DNA of 64,000 nucleotides from Paenibacillus mangrovi (GCF_022898935.1 NZ_JALIRP010000005.1:1-64000); one strand, 5' to 3'; counted from the stretch's first letter, positions 39,493-50,120 are shown. The notes: generated by a model from the sequence alone, not told the origin. Program-made: numbers and translations.

Positions 39493-42354
39493 TCAGATGG
39501 TAACCTTCAGCGCTTCGGTGCGGGCTGTATCCCGCTCCAGAACCGGCTTCAGGTATTTACCTGTATATGACGCCTCTACTTTCACAATCTGCTCCGGCGT
39601 GCCGGTAGCTATGATCGTTCCGCCGCCGCTGCCGCCTTCCGGCCCCAGATCAATCAGATAATCGGCTGTCTTAATGACATCCAGATTATGCTCGATCACA
39701 AGTACCGATTCACCAGAATCTACCAGTCTGTGCAGAACGGTAAGCAAGCGGTCGATATCATCCACGTGAAGTCCTGTTGTCGGCTCATCGAGAATATACA
39801 TCGTTTTGCCGGTACTGCGGCGGTACAGCTCGGAGGCTAGCTTCACACGCTGCGCTTCCCCTCCCGAGAGTGTTGTGGCAGGCTGACCCATGGTGATATA
39901 GCCCAGACCTACGTCAAGCAGCGTCTGCAGTTTGCGGTGGATTTTCGGAATGTTCTTGAAAAATTCCGTCGCATGCTCTACCGTCATCTCCAGTACATCG
40001 GAAATGCTTTTGCCTTTATATTTGACTTCGAGCGTTTCACGGTTATAACGTTTGCCTTTGCATACCTCGCAAGGCACGTAAACATCGGGCAGGAAGTGCA
40101 TCTCGATCTTGATAATGCCATCCCCCCGGCAAGCTTCACAGCGTCCGCCCTTCACATTGAAGCTGAACCGGCCTTTTTTGTAGCCGCGGATCTTGGCTTC
40201 GTTCGTTTGTGCGAAAATGTCGCGGATATCGTCGAACACCCCTGTATAGGTTGCCGCATTCGAACGCGGCGTCCGCCCGATTGGAGACTGGTCGATGTCG
40301 ATAACCTTTTCCAGGTTCTCGAGGCCTTTGATCTCCTTATGCGCACCCGGTCTTACTTTAACCGCTTTGTTAAGCTCCTTCGCCAGCGTTTTATACAAAA
40401 TTTCATTAACCAGCGTGGATTTTCCCGAACCAGATACACCGGTAACCGCCGTGAAAACACCGACCGGAATTTTGACATTCAGGTTTTTCAGGTTATTTTC
40501 CTTCGCCCCGCGTATTTCGAGCCAGCGGTCATCCGGTTTTCTGCGATTGGTGTTCACAGGGATGAACTTGCGTCCGCTCAAATATTGCCCGGTAAGGGAG
40601 TTCGGATCCTCCATAATCTGCTTCGGAGTTCCCTGCGCTGTTACCTGGCCACCGTGAATCCCGGCGCCTGGACCGATATCAATGATATAATCCGCTGCCA
40701 TCATCGTATCTTCATCATGCTCGACGACAATCAGTGTATTGCCGAGATTTCGCATATGCTCAAGGGTGGAGATCAGCCGATCATTATCGCGCTGGTGAAG
40801 GCCAATACTTGGCTCGTCCAGAATGTACAGAACTCCCATTAGACTGGAACCAATCTGCGTAGCAAGCCGGATCCGCTGGGCTTCACCGCCTGACAGCGTA
40901 CCCGCCGCACGGCTCAGCGTCAGGTACTCCAAGCCGACATTGACCAGGAAGCCGAGTCTGCTGTTGATCTCCTTCAAGATCAAGTTTGCGATAGAGCGTT
41001 CCTTCTCGCTGAGCTCGAGAGAATCGAACTTCTTCATGGCATCGCCAATGGACAGGCTTGTCACATCGGCAATGTTGCTGTCATTCACGGTAACGGCCAG
41101 CACTTCTTTTTTCAGGCGGTGTCCTTTGCAAACCTCACATGGCTTAGCGCTCATAAAGTTCTCGATAAACTCGCGGATACCGTCTGAAGCCGTTTCGCGA
41201 TAGCGGCGTTCCAGGTTCGGGATGACACCTTCAAATACCACGTAAGCTTCTCTCCGCTGGCCAAAATCATTCTCATAAACGAAACGTACCTTTTGGTTGC
41301 CTGTTCCGTACAGCAGCTTATCCATATCCTCTTTCTTCAGCTGGCTGACCGGAACATCCTGCGGGATGTTGTAATGCTCGCAAACCGAGCTCAAGAACTG
41401 TGGATAATAGTTGGAGGTGCTGCCTGTCCATGCCAGAAAGGCTCCTTCTTCAATGGACTTCTCCATATCAGGAATGAGGAGATCCGGATCGACGATCATC
41501 TTCACGCCAAGTCCGTCACATTCCGGGCAAGCACCAAACGGGCTGTTGAACGAGAACATCCGTGGAGACAGCTCTTCCATACTGAAGCCGCATATCGGGC
41601 AGGCAAAGTTGGAGCTGAACCGCAGCTCCTCCTGGCCCATCACATCCACGAGCAGCTGTCCGCCAGAAAGCTTAAGCGCTGTTTCGATGGAATCAGCCAG
41701 ACGCGCTTCGACGCCTTCCTTAATCACGATCCGGTCAACAACAACCTCAATCGTGTGCTTTTTGTTTTTTTCGAGTTCTATATTCTCAGAGAGATCACGC
41801 AGCTCGCCGTCCACGCGCACCCGAACGAAACCCTGCTTGGCCACGTCGGTGAATAAAGTCTTATGCTCCCCTTTGCGCCCGGAGATCAGCGGCGCAAGCA
41901 GCTGCAGTCTCGTCTTCTCCGGATAGGACATAATGCGGTCTACCATCTGCTCAACCGTCTGGGAGGTAATTTCAATACCGTGCTCCGGACAATGCGGATG
42001 GCCAATGCGCGCAAACAGCAATCTGAGATAATCATAGATTTCGGTAACGGTTCCCACCGTCGAACGCGGGTTGCGGCTAGTCGTCTTCTGGTCGATCGAA
42101 ATCGCTGGAGACAAGCCGTCAATGGAATCGACATCCGGCTTCTCCATTTGGCCCAGAAACTGGCGCGCGTAAGCGGATAAAGACTCCACGTAGCGGCGCT
42201 GTCCCTCGGCATAGATCGTGTCAAAGGCTAGCGAGGATTTGCCCGATCCGCTGAGGCCCGTCAATACGACAAACTTGTCCCGGGGAATGGTAATATCGAT
42301 ATTTTTCAGATTATGAGCCCGTGCACCTTTGATTACGATGTTTTCACTCGCCAA
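39493..42354 (-). CDS. uvrA: excinuclease ABC subunit A
   Basis: 953 residues, TTG start preceded by GGAGATG. Damage-recognition ATPase of nucleotide excision repair. Two ABC modules: Walker [14 protein letters not shown] near residue 33 and [13 protein letters not shown] near 645; signatures [13 protein letters not shown] and [13 protein letters not shown]. Zinc fingers CPICG...CPECDG in the first half and CEACRGDG...[10 protein letters not shown] in the second. It lies 123 bases after uvrB in the same orientation and is probably co-transcribed from the uvrB promoter. Confidence 0.98.
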   Translation of the reverse strand: MASENIVIKGARAHNLKNIDITIPRDKFVVLTGLSGSGKSSLAFDTIYAEGQRRYVESLSAYARQFLGQMEKPDVDSIDGLSPAISIDQKTTSRNPRSTVGTVTEIYDYLRLLFARIGHPHCPEHGIEITSQTVEQMVDRIMSYPEKTRLQLLAPLISGRKGEHKTLFTDVAKQGFVRVRVDGELRDLSENIELEKNKKHTIEVVVDRIVIKEGVEARLADSIETALKLSGGQLLVDVMGQEELRFSSNFACPICGFSMEELSPRMFSFNSPFGACPECDGLGVKMIVDPDLLIPDMEKSIEEGAFLAWTGSTSNYYPQFLSSVCEHYNIPQDVPVSQLKKEDMDKLLYGTGNQKVRFVYENDFGQRREAYVVFEGVIPNLERRYRETASDGIREFIENFMSAKPCEVCKGHRLKKEVLAVTVNDSNIADVTSLSIGDAMKKFDSLELSEKERSIANLILKEINSRLGFLVNVGLEYLTLSRAAGTLSGGEAQRIRLATQIGSSLMGVLYILDEPSIGLHQRDNDRLISTLEHMRNLGNTLIVVEHDEDTMMAADYIIDIGPGAGIHGGQVTAQGTPKQIMEDPNSLTGQYLSGRKFIPVNTNRRKPDDRWLEIRGAKENNLKNLNVKIPVGVFTAVTGVSGSGKSTLVNEILYKTLAKELNKAVKVRPGAHKEIKGLENLEKVIDIDQSPIGRTPRSNAATYTGVFDDIRDIFAQTNEAKIRGYKKGRFSFNVKGGRCEACRGDGIIKIEMHFLPDVYVPCEVCKGKRYNRETLEVKYKGKSISDVLEMTVEHATEFFKNIPKIHRKLQTLLDVGLGYITMGQPATTLSGGEAQRVKLASELYRRSTGKTMYILDEPTTGLHVDDIDRLLTVLHRLVDSGESVLVIEHNLDVIKTADYLIDLGPEGGSGGGTIIATGTPEQIVKVEASYTGKYLKPVLERDTARTEALKVTI

Positions 42355-42431
42355 TGCTCGTTCATCTCCTTTAGTTCATTTTATATAGCGAACTTTATGA
42401 CATTCTCATTTGGTTTATATACCCACAAAGA

Positions 42432-42456
42432 GAACGACCTGAAATCCGGGCCGTTC
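42432..42456 (-). terminator. weak hairpin between uvrB and uvrA
   Basis: On the minus strand GAACGGCC pairs with GGTCGTTC (one G-T pair) across a 9-base loop, 22 bases after the uvrB stop. Only TCTTTG follows, so it may be a partial terminator or mRNA-processing hairpin. Confidence 0.3.
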
Positions 42457-42477
42457 CCTTTTGTATTTTACGTATCG

Positions 42478-44469
42478 TTATTCCGCCTTCAGCTCCAGCA
42501 AAGCGTCACGAAGCTCGGCGGCGCGTTCGAACTGCAGGTTCTTCGCCGCATCCTTCATTTCCGCTTCCAGACGCTGAATCACTGACTGGCGTTCCTTCTT
42601 CGACAGCTTGCCGGAAGCTCCCGTCAGGTAATCCGCCTTCGATTCCGCTACTTTGGTTGCCTCGATGACGTCGCGCACCTTCTTGCGAATCGTTTGCGGC
42701 GTGATGCCGTGCTTCTCATTATAAGCGATCTGCAGCGCTCGGCGGCGGGCGGTTTCCGTCATCGCTTTGTCCATGGACTCCGTAATTTTGTCACCGTACA
42801 TCAGCACGAAGCCCTCGGAGTTCCGCGCCGCCCGTCCGATCGTTTGGATCAGGGAACGCTCAGAACGCAGGAATCCTTCCTTGTCCGCATCCAGAATGGC
42901 AACCAGAGATACCTCCGGTAAGTCCAAGCCTTCCCGCAGCAGGTTGATTCCGATCAGAACATGGAATACGCCCAGCCGGAGGTCACGCAGAATAGCTATC
43001 CGCTCTAGCGTTTTAATATCCGAATGCAGATAACGGACTTTGATGCCGATTTCCTTCAGGTAATCGGTCAGATCCTCGGCCATCTTTTTCGTCAGCGTCG
43101 TGACCAGCACCCGCTCATCGCGGTCAATCCGTTCGTGGATTTCACCGATCAGGTCATCGATCTGCCCTTCGGTTGGACGAACTTCGATGACCGGATCAAG
43201 AAGCCCTGTCGGACGGATGATCTGTTCGACCATCGTATCGCAATGCTCCATCTCATATGGACCCGGCGTTGCCGATACGTAAATGATCTGGTTAACCTTG
43301 TCTTCAAATTCCTCGAATTTCAGCGGCCGGTTATCCAGTGCCGACGGCAGGCGAAAGCCGTGATCCACCAGCACGTTCTTTCGCGCTTGGTCACCATTAT
43401 ACATAGCACGGATCTGCGGCAGCGTCACATGGGATTCATCCACCACGATGAGCATATCATCAGGGAAATAATCCATCAATGTATAAGGCGTTGCTCCCCT
43501 CTCACGGAAAGTGAGCGGACCGGAATAGTTCTCGATCCCGGAACAGAAGCCGACCTCTTTCATCATCTCAATATCATAACGGGTACGCTGCTCCAGGCGC
43601 TGAGCCTCCAGCAGCTTCCCTTCCGAGCGCATATATTCGAGCCGTTCCTCCAGCTCCCGCTCGATATTCTTCAAAGCGACCCGCATCGTCTCTTCCTTGG
43701 TTACGAAGTGGGAAGCCGGGAAAATCGCGACATGATCGCGTTCGCCGATCAGCTCACCGGTAAGCACGTCGATTTCCGTAATCCGCTCGATCTCATCTCC
43801 GAAAAGCTCGACGCGTATGGCCTGTTCACCTTTGGACGCCGGAAAGATTTCAACGACGTCGCCGCGGACGCGAAATGTACCCCGTACGAAGTTAATATCA
43901 TTACGCTGATACTGAATATCCACAAGCCGCGACAGAATCTGGTTGCGGGGTTTCTCCATGCCCACACGCAGAGAGAGCAGCAAGCTCGAATATTCAGAAG
44001 GCGAACCGAGACCGTAGATACAGGACACGCTCGCTACGATAATCACGTCACGGCGCTCGAACAGCGAGCTCGTCGCGGAGTGGCGCAGCTTATCAATCTC
44101 CTCGTTGATGCTCGAATCCTTCTCGATATAGGTATCGGAAGAAGGGATATAGGCTTCTGGCTGATAATAGTCATAGTAGCTGACAAAATAGTCCACCGAA
44201 TTGTTTGGAAAAAATTCTTTGAATTCACTCGCCAGCTGCGCTGCCAGCGTCTTGTTGTGGGCAATTACGAGTGTCGGCCGGTTTACCTTGGCAATGGTCT
44301 GCGCGATGGTAAACGTCTTCCCTGTTCCCGTTGCCCCAAGCAAAGTCTGATGCTTCTTGCCCTGCTCAAGTCCTTCTACCAGCTCCGCCACCGCTTTAGG
44401 CTGGTCGCCCTGAGGCGTATACTCCGATAAAAGCTCAAACGGATTGGTACTGACGACAATATCACTCAT
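42478..44469 (-). CDS. uvrB: excinuclease ABC subunit B
   Basis: 663 residues. Damage-verifying helicase-like subunit of nucleotide excision repair. Walker [15 protein letters not shown], the beta-hairpin region [32 protein letters not shown], the [23 protein letters not shown] motif and a C-terminal UVR domain ([11 protein letters not shown]) are all present. First gene of uvrB-uvrA; the promoter with a LexA-like box lies about 100 bases upstream. Confidence 0.98.
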   Translation of the reverse strand: MSDIVVSTNPFELLSEYTPQGDQPKAVAELVEGLEQGKKHQTLLGATGTGKTFTIAQTIAKVNRPTLVIAHNKTLAAQLASEFKEFFPNNSVDYFVSYYDYYQPEAYIPSSDTYIEKDSSINEEIDKLRHSATSSLFERRDVIIVASVSCIYGLGSPSEYSSLLLSLRVGMEKPRNQILSRLVDIQYQRNDINFVRGTFRVRGDVVEIFPASKGEQAIRVELFGDEIERITEIDVLTGELIGERDHVAIFPASHFVTKEETMRVALKNIERELEERLEYMRSEGKLLEAQRLEQRTRYDIEMMKEVGFCSGIENYSGPLTFRERGATPYTLMDYFPDDMLIVVDESHVTLPQIRAMYNGDQARKNVLVDHGFRLPSALDNRPLKFEEFEDKVNQIIYVSATPGPYEMEHCDTMVEQIIRPTGLLDPVIEVRPTEGQIDDLIGEIHERIDRDERVLVTTLTKKMAEDLTDYLKEIGIKVRYLHSDIKTLERIAILRDLRLGVFHVLIGINLLREGLDLPEVSLVAILDADKEGFLRSERSLIQTIGRAARNSEGFVLMYGDKITESMDKAMTETARRRALQIAYNEKHGITPQTIRKKVRDVIEATKVAESKADYLTGASGKLSKKERQSVIQRLEAEMKDAAKNLQFERAAELRDALLELKAE

Positions 44470-44561
44470 TGCCCAACATCACCCTTATCATCTAAAATAG
44501 ATATTCTAAACTATATGTCGAGATTTCCCGATAATATAAATAGGAAATCCTTGTTGAAATA

Positions 44562-44575
44562 GGAATACTTGTTCC
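44562..44575 (-). promoter_or_regulatory. LexA (SOS) box of uvrB
   Basis: The minus strand reads GGAACAAGTATTCC. Against the Bacillus consensus CGAACRNRYGTTYC it differs at two positions (first base, and G to A in the second half-site). It starts six bases after the TATAAT, so it covers the predicted transcription start. Confidence 0.65.
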
Positions 44576-44580
44576 CGTCT

Positions 44581-44609
44581 ATTATACTCTGATCGTTTGC
44601 TCTATGCAA
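44581..44609 (-). promoter_or_regulatory. uvrB-uvrA promoter
   Basis: TTGCAT, a 17-base spacer and a perfect TATAAT on the minus strand (ATGCAA 44604-44609, ATTATA 44581-44586 on the plus strand). It lies back to back with the start of the divergent motA-like gene. Confidence 0.8.
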
Positions 44610-44643
44610 ACCTAAACTCATGGATAGGAGTGGTACCGACAAC

Positions 44644-45438
44644 ATGGAAAAGACAACAATTATTGGCATACTGGCCGGCCTTGTCGCGCTGGTAGGAGGC
44701 TTTTTATGGGAAGGAGGTCGAATTGACGGACTTATGCAAGGAGCGGCGGCGCTCATCGTATTCGGAGGCACCATCGCCGCCGTAATCGTCAGCTTCCCGC
44801 TGACACAGCTTAAAACGATTCCCAAGGCGCTGCGCTTTGCCTTTACCCGGCAGCAAGGCAACACCGAACAGCTGATTGAGGACATCGTGAACATGGCGAC
44901 TACCGCTCGCCGCAACGGGGTATTATCTCTGGAACGACTGGTGCAGGATCATCCGAACTCTTTTCTGCGCGAAGGCATTCAAATGGTCGTCGACGGAACG
45001 GATGAAACGCTTGTGAAACAGATCATGGAGCTTGAGATCGATGCGGTGGAGCAAAAGCATGAAAGCTATGCCAAAATCTTAGAATCCGCCGGCGGCTACG
45101 CCCCTACCATGGGGATTATCGGCACGGTTATGGGTCTCATCCATGTGCTGGGCAGTTTGACCGAACCTACGGAGCTGGGTCCCTCCATCGCCGTTGCTTT
45201 TACGGCCACACTGTACGGCGTTGCCAGCGCCAATATTATCTTTTTACCCATTGCGTCCAAGATTAAGTCGCGCAGCACCAACGAAATTCAGAATATGGAG
45301 CTTCTTCTTGAGGGCATCCTTGCCGTCCAGAACGGCGAGCACCCGAATCTGGTCCGCAAAAAGCTTCAATCCTTCACGCCTGAGGAACGCTACTCCGTCC
45401 CTATGGTGAAGGAGGGATTCCATGAGACAGCGGACTAA
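44644..45438 (+). CDS. motA: MotA/MotP-type stator protein
   Basis: About 264 residues from ATG 44644 (family N-terminus MEKTTIIGILAG); an in-frame ATG at 44620 has no ribosome site. Four membrane segments: two at about 3-55, then two after the cytoplasmic loop (GYAPTMGIIGTVMGLIHVLG and AFTATLYGVASANIIFLP) lining the ion channel. The loop has the conserved FLREGIQMVVDGTD region. With the next gene it would form the stator of the flagellar motor. H+ or Na+ use cannot be told with certainty. The reading frame overlaps motB by 17 bases. Confidence 0.9.
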   Translation: MEKTTIIGILAGLVALVGGFLWEGGRIDGLMQGAAALIVFGGTIAAVIVSFPLTQLKTIPKALRFAFTRQQGNTEQLIEDIVNMATTARRNGVLSLERLVQDHPNSFLREGIQMVVDGTDETLVKQIMELEIDAVEQKHESYAKILESAGGYAPTMGIIGTVMGLIHVLGSLTEPTELGPSIAVAFTATLYGVASANIIFLPIASKIKSRSTNEIQNMELLLEGILAVQNGEHPNLVRKKLQSFTPEERYSVPMVKEGFHETAD

Positions 45439-46234
45439 CAGGACCGGACGGCGCAAAAAGGGAGACAGCGGAGAAAGCAGCCGGGACCGATGGCTGATCA
45501 CCTATGCGGATCTGATCACGCTACTGCTGATTTTCTTCGTCTTGATGTACGCCATGAGCCGTCTGGACACTCAAAAGTATCAAGAGATCACCCAATCGCT
45601 CCAGCATACGTTTAAAAGCGGTGACTCCATTCTCAATCAAGGATCCGGCATTACAGGCACGGCGAACAAGTATAATCATAAAAACCCGGACACGGCCGTA
45701 AAAACACAGCAACAGCCCAAAAAAGGAGCAGATGATCTCACAAACCGCGAGCTTGCGTTCCGCAAGCAGGAGCAGGAGCTTCAAAACCTGATGAAGGTCA
45801 TCTCGGGCTATGTCAAAGACAACAACCTCGAGGACCAGATTCTCGTCGCCGACAAGCCGCAGGGCATAACCATTACGCTCAGTGATAAATTACTGTTCGA
45901 TGTCGGCAAAGCGGATCTGAAACCCGAATCCATTCCTGTAATGGACAAGCTGGCAAGCCTGTTTAAGGAGCTACATACCACCATCAGCATCGAAGGCCAT
46001 ACGGACAATCTGCCAATTGTACATGCATCCGAGTACAAGGATAACTGGGAGCTGTCCGGTGCCCGTGCTCTTTCTGTTCTCCGCTACTTCCTGGATCAGA
46101 AGCATCTGAATCCCGAAGAGTTCCAGTACGCAGGTTATGCGGATACGAGACCGGCCGCCGATAATGCAACCGAAGCGGGAAGACAAAAAAACCGGCGCGT
46201 CGAGATCATCGTACTGCGTCAGCTTCAAGAGTAG
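45422..46234 (+). CDS. motB: MotB/MotS-type stator protein with OmpA domain
   Basis: 270 residues. One N-terminal membrane segment with the ion-carrying aspartate in TYADLITLLLIFFVLMYAMS (D36), a linker rich in Gln and Lys, and a C-terminal OmpA/MotB peptidoglycan-binding domain (about 145-265) with ISIEGHTDNLPI, NWELSGARALSVLRYF and NRRVEIIV. It anchors the stator to the cell wall. The YADL motif is shared with Na+-type MotS/PomB as well as some MotB, so coupling ion is open. Confidence 0.92.
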   Translation: MRQRTNRTGRRKKGDSGESSRDRWLITYADLITLLLIFFVLMYAMSRLDTQKYQEITQSLQHTFKSGDSILNQGSGITGTANKYNHKNPDTAVKTQQQPKKGADDLTNRELAFRKQEQELQNLMKVISGYVKDNNLEDQILVADKPQGITITLSDKLLFDVGKADLKPESIPVMDKLASLFKELHTTISIEGHTDNLPIVHASEYKDNWELSGARALSVLRYFLDQKHLNPEEFQYAGYADTRPAADNATEAGRQKNRRVEIIVLRQLQE

Positions 46235-46244
46235 AAAAATATTT

Positions 46245-46276
46245 GGCAGGGAGCCAACGGTTCCCTGTCTTTTTTT
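46245..46276 (+). terminator. terminator after motB
   Basis: GGCAGGGAGCC pairs with GGTTCCCTGTC across a short AAC loop, followed by a run of seven T. Ten bases after the motB stop. Confidence 0.88.
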
Positions 46277-46326
46277 AGATATAAGAAAAAGGCTATGTTT
46301 AATCATAATGTTGATTTTCGAACAAA

Positions 46327-46347
46327 AGAAAACCGTCCAGGACGGTT
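46327..46347 (-). terminator. terminator after the DUF2834-like gene
   Basis: AACCGTCC and GGACGGTT form an 8-base inverted repeat (46331-46347), followed on the minus strand by TTCTTTTG. It lies 35 bases after the stop of the DUF2834-like gene. Confidence 0.6.
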
Positions 46348-46381
46348 AATTGGGCTATCGTTTCCCGTTGGTGTAACAAAT

Positions 46382-46714
46382 TTACTGAGCTCTGCCTTGT
46401 AATTTCCTCTCCATGTGTATTTCACGAAGTAATAAAAATAAAGGAAGACCTAATGAAACACCTACTACAAGCGTACCGACTATCGGTAACCATAAAAACC
46501 TCATCCCCCTTCTTTTGCCTTCAAAGAGAATGAACCCGATAAGTACAATTGCTGATACTAAAACATCCATCCATGCAAATGAGCCAATACGCGTTTGAGT
46601 TATTTCTCTCATTAATTGAGAGGAATCAAGGCCATTCTGTATGATCCAAGGAAGAAATTGCGAATATGGCAACACAACTCCCAAAACCGCTAATATTCCA
46701 TAAAAGTATTTCAA
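46382..46714 (-). CDS. DUF2834-like membrane protein
   Basis: 110 residues with three hydrophobic segments (about 4-25, 48-67, 73-96). The text KYFYGILAVLGVVLPYSQFLPWI, the central FAWMDVLVSAIVLIGFI and the following RFLWLPIVGTLVVGVSLGLPLFLLLRE are characteristic of DUF2834 proteins. Function unknown. It stands alone between two terminators; a hairpin-containing gap of 265 bases (46715-46979) precedes it and holds no other gene. Confidence 0.85.
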   Translation of the reverse strand: MKYFYGILAVLGVVLPYSQFLPWIIQNGLDSSQLMREITQTRIGSFAWMDVLVSAIVLIGFILFEGKRRGMRFLWLPIVGTLVVGVSLGLPLFLLLREIHMERKLQGRAQ

Positions 46715-46801
46715 CGAAACCCCTCCCCAAATACTCTAATATAGAATATATTCCCTTTAGTATTTCTCATCCCTTTATTTTAACCTACCCGTTAGTTGAG
46801 A

Positions 46802-46835
46802 GAAGGCAGCCGATCACAAGAAGCCGGCTACCTTC
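46802..46835 (-). terminator. hairpin downstream of the two-component/membrane-protein operon
   Basis: GAAGGCAGCCG pairs with CGGCTACCTTC (one mismatch). There is no clear T run on either side. It is the only structured element after the operon ending at 46980, so it may be a weak terminator. Confidence 0.3.
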
Positions 46836-46979
46836 AAATGTCTTTATTACTCCCTCGTATCCGTTAGCGGAATGAGTCACACTCCACGATTTGGAGGTTA
46901 TGATTAGCGAAGTCAATCTATTGTTACGCGAATCGTACTCACGTTAAATAACGCTGTCGGTTCAATTGAGCCTGCATTA

Positions 46980-48083
46980 TTATCCGCATTGACTACAGCG
47001 CCCTCGCCTCCGGTAATAGTAGGCTATCGCAGCGGCTCCCAGCGCGATGCCCCATATCGGCATCAGCAGGAGTGGCGTCGTTGCCCCCCAGTTCGGAAAT
47101 AAGCTAATCACAAAAGAATCTCGGACGGTCTGAATGCCGGTAATCGTGAGCATGACGGAAACAAGCGCAGCAGGAACGATAGCCAGGGTGGGAGGAACGC
47201 GCTTCCCGGCCAAGAACGGGATCCAGCGAGGAAACGTTTCTCCCCATGGCTCAATCAGTCCGCGGGTTAGAACGGCGCCGCCGATCGAGACTAAGGCAAG
47301 GCCTGCTCCGGCCGATGCGGCCCCTGTATCCTGAAGGCTTCGAAACATTTCCTCCGTAATCCCTAAAGGTATTCCAAGCAGCCATGCAATGCGGGTGATA
47401 TCGTAATATACGGGGGCAAGGATCGCAATCCAGGTTGCCCACTTTCCCCAACGTGCTGCGGAGTCGGAAGACGTCCGGGGACTAGCGCCGCTTTTGCGCC
47501 CACAATATGCGCAAGCGTTTCCTGATTGGCGCTGGAAGACTAAAGCCGTCGCTCCCCACAGAAAACCGCCGCCAAGACAAATAATCTGGTTCACTACTGG
47601 CCATGTGATGACATCGGAATAAGGAATCGGCGACCCGATAAGAGCCATAATCAGACTAACAGGGGCGGAAGCTACGGCAATAAGGACCCGGGCGTCCGGA
47701 ACCGCGAAGCAGAGAACCGCCGCAGCGCTCCATGCATAGAGGATCGGTATCGATCGAGCGAAACCGTGCGCCTTGGCCTTGTACATAAACAGTAAGATCA
47801 CACCCAGCAAGCAAAGAATAGCCATGACGGTTCCTCCCGCCATGGCTGTGGCATAGCTAAAAACCGAATGCGAAGAGTTAGGTTCGCCCTCCATGCCTAG
47901 TGGAAAACCTGCGCCTCCAAGTGCCCAAAATAACCCCATTGCGCCATAGGCGAGCGTCCAAATGATCGTAGCGTAGCGGATCCATTCCGGCCATCGCCTC
48001 AACCAGCGAAGGAGTGAAGGTTTCGATTCGATCATCTCGGGGTAGGATACGGGATTCCGGTTCACGGAATTCATAATCATCAC
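46980..48083 (-). CDS. polytopic membrane protein with two CxxC motifs, unknown
   Basis: 367 residues, about nine or ten hydrophobic segments. A hydrophilic loop near residue 190 contains CAYCGRKSG and the protein ends in CSQCG; together these could make a split zinc-ribbon on the same side of the membrane. Early segments show GLFWALGGAGFPLG, reminiscent of DUF3995-type proteins, but I cannot assign a family. It lies 69 bases after a histidine kinase gene in the same orientation, so it is probably a target or accessory of that two-component system. Confidence 0.8.
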   Translation of the reverse strand: MMIMNSVNRNPVSYPEMIESKPSLLRWLRRWPEWIRYATIIWTLAYGAMGLFWALGGAGFPLGMEGEPNSSHSVFSYATAMAGGTVMAILCLLGVILLFMYKAKAHGFARSIPILYAWSAAAVLCFAVPDARVLIAVASAPVSLIMALIGSPIPYSDVITWPVVNQIICLGGGFLWGATALVFQRQSGNACAYCGRKSGASPRTSSDSAARWGKWATWIAILAPVYYDITRIAWLLGIPLGITEEMFRSLQDTGAASAGAGLALVSIGGAVLTRGLIEPWGETFPRWIPFLAGKRVPPTLAIVPAALVSVMLTITGIQTVRDSFVISLFPNWGATTPLLLMPIWGIALGAAAIAYYYRRRGRCSQCG

Positions 48084-48152
48084 AGCTCCTTATACAACGT
48101 TACTCATAGTATATAGAGCGCTGGTAAACAGGAGGTAAACGGGAAACAAACT

Positions 48153-49229
48153 TCACCCTAACTTTTGTGCCGATAACAGCTTGATTGACAGGGAAGTCCC
48201 TTCGTTTGGATTACTGGTCACAATTAAATAGCCGCCATGAGCTTCAATCAGCTGCTTGGCTATGGACAGCCCCAGGCCCGAATGCGCAGCGGACGCTGTC
48301 GCTGCATTGACTTGAACAGATGTCTCGCTGAATCCGATCCCGTTATCTTCGATCTGGATCTCCGTCATTCCGTTATTGAGACATGAAATACGAACCGCAA
48401 TTTCTGTACCTTTCGGATTATGGACGACCGCATTGACGAGCAAATTGCGGATCGCCCGCATCAGCAGCTTCGGATCACATAATTCTGGAATTCGATCCGG
48501 TTCCGTATCCATCATGAACTGGTAACCGGTCGCCCAAGGAGCACTGCTGACATCCGCCACAGTTCTGCGTACGAGTTCTACGATGTCCACTTCCTCGGCT
48601 TTTAAAGGGATCTGTCCCTGAATCGTTTCATTGAGATCCTGCACAAGTTCTTGCAGGTGAGCTGCTTTTTGCTGGATTACTGACAAGAATTCTCTCTGCT
48701 CCGCTTCGCTCCATCGATACTCCGAATGAATCAGCATGGTAGAATAACCGGAGATATAGGTTAACGGCGTTTTCAAATCATGCGATATCCCTCGAATCCA
48801 TTCTTGTTTCGCTTGTTCTGACTCCTGCTTTTCCTTATCGTTTCTTTGGAGCGTGCTCTCCAGCATCTGTAAATGCTCAAACAATTCCTTGTAGACAGCA
48901 TATGGCAATTTCAACGTCCCACTTTTGCGGGAACAGATTTCATCAAAGCTTATGGGAGAATCATATTGGCCTCTTGCCAAACGCTTGATCCAAACAATGA
49001 TGAAATAAACAGGCTTCCCAAGATACCAGCCGATCAGGAGCAAGGTCAGAAGAAAAAGGATGGCGCACAAGGCCAGAACAGTGATTTGATAGATCCCTAA
49101 ACTGCCCTCGTCTGTGGCTATTTTCGGCCAAAAAATACGGACGGCCACGATCACAACCGCTTGAATGCAAACAAAAAGGAGAAAGAAAGCTGCTAGCAGC
49201 TGAATGGCTATTCGAAGCACAAATTTCAT
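48153..49229 (-). CDS. sensor histidine kinase
   Basis: 358 residues. Two membrane segments (about 8-33 and 50-70) with a loop of about 17 residues, a HAMP-like linker, a HisKA box GISHDLKTPLTYISGYS with the phospho-His, an N box in RNLLVNAVVHN and G boxes DNGIGFS and HSGLGLSIAKQL. The minimal loop suggests intramembrane sensing, possibly through a partner such as the membrane protein downstream. It starts 4 bases after the response regulator stop. Confidence 0.93.
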   Translation of the reverse strand: MKFVLRIAIQLLAAFFLLFVCIQAVVIVAVRIFWPKIATDEGSLGIYQITVLALCAILFLLTLLLIGWYLGKPVYFIIVWIKRLARGQYDSPISFDEICSRKSGTLKLPYAVYKELFEHLQMLESTLQRNDKEKQESEQAKQEWIRGISHDLKTPLTYISGYSTMLIHSEYRWSEAEQREFLSVIQQKAAHLQELVQDLNETIQGQIPLKAEEVDIVELVRRTVADVSSAPWATGYQFMMDTEPDRIPELCDPKLLMRAIRNLLVNAVVHNPKGTEIAVRISCLNNGMTEIQIEDNGIGFSETSVQVNAATASAAHSGLGLSIAKQLIEAHGGYLIVTSNPNEGTSLSIKLLSAQKLG

Positions 49230-49233
49230 TGTA

Positions 49234-49944
49234 CTAACCTCCCGAAATCGGAACGAACTTGTACCCGATCCCTCTCAGCGTAACGATTAGCTTGGGGTCT
49301 GACGGATCGACTTCCAGCTTCTTTCGAAGTCTGGAGATGTGGATAACCACCGTTTTCTCGTCCCCTTGCACCATCGTTCCCCATACTTGCTCGTATAATT
49401 GTTGCGATGTGAATACCCGGTTCGGATGTTTACAAAAGTAGAGCAACAGTTCAAACTCTTTAGCTGGACAAGGTGTAACGACGCCACCCACAATAAGTTG
49501 TCCGGTGATTCGGCTAACCGTGAAAGTCTCGTATTGATACAGATCATCAGCGTTTGAAGCATCTGACGCATACAGAGAGCTCCGTCTCAAATGAGCCTGA
49601 ATCCTGGCAACAACTTCCATTGGATTGAACGGCTTGGTTACATAATCGTCCCCGCCAAGGTACAGCCCCTGCAGCTTATCCATATCGCTCGAGCGGGCAG
49701 TAAGGAATAAAATCGGGGTACTTATCGTTTTACGCATTTCCATGCACAAGGAAAAACCGTCCATATCCGGAAGCATGATATCAAGCACGATCATGTCAAA
49801 GCGTACCGTTCGCACAGCCTTGAGCGCTTCACCAGCGGAACCGGCTTTCGTAATATGGGTATACCCTGCTCTTCGAAGGAGATTCTCAAGCATGATCAGA
49901 ATACCTTCCTCGTCATCGACCAATAAGATTGCTTCGTTCCGCAC
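49234..49944 (-). CDS. OmpR-family response regulator
   Basis: 236 residues, GTG start after AAGGCGG. Receiver domain with acidic LLVDDEEG, phospho-Asp in MIVLDIMLPDMDG and Lys in VTKPFNPMEVVARI; C-terminal winged helix with CPAKEFELLLYF and VVIHISRLRKKLE. Partner of the kinase immediately downstream; together with the membrane protein they form a three-gene operon. No repeated operator was recognised near it. Confidence 0.94.
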   Translation of the reverse strand: MRNEAILLVDDEEGILIMLENLLRRAGYTHITKAGSAGEALKAVRTVRFDMIVLDIMLPDMDGFSLCMEMRKTISTPILFLTARSSDMDKLQGLYLGGDDYVTKPFNPMEVVARIQAHLRRSSLYASDASNADDLYQYETFTVSRITGQLIVGGVVTPCPAKEFELLLYFCKHPNRVFTSQQLYEQVWGTMVQGDEKTVVIHISRLRKKLEVDPSDPKLIVTLRGIGYKFVPISGG

Positions 49945-50084
49945 CCATTTCGACCGCCTTTTAAAAATAGAATATTGTATCCGTTACAGTTAACAGACAA
50001 GAGTTGACCAAAATATACTTCTTGTTCGACGCCGTATTCTCATATTCCTTGCTGTCAAAAAGCCTGTGGTATAACATAGCCCAG

Positions 50085-50120
50085 AAAAAAAGCTTGGATC
50101 CCTTTAGGATCCAAGCTTTT
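50085..50120 (-). terminator. terminator after the MinJ-like gene
   Basis: AAAAGCTTGGATCC and GGATCCAAGCTTTT form a perfect 14-pair stem with a 5-base loop; a longer T run follows on the minus strand. Twelve bases after the gene that starts at 51445. The gap 49945-50131 holds nothing else recognisable. Confidence 0.9.

Noticed and set aside
39937..40842. 301-residue plus-strand frame antisense to uvrA
   Set aside because: Covers the second ABC module of uvrA in reverse; no independent support.
43024..44430. 468-residue open frame on the plus strand antisense to uvrB
   Set aside because: It is the complementary-frame shadow of a certain uvrB gene, with no ribosome site and no recognisable domain. 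High GC at third positions of uvrB explains the open frame.
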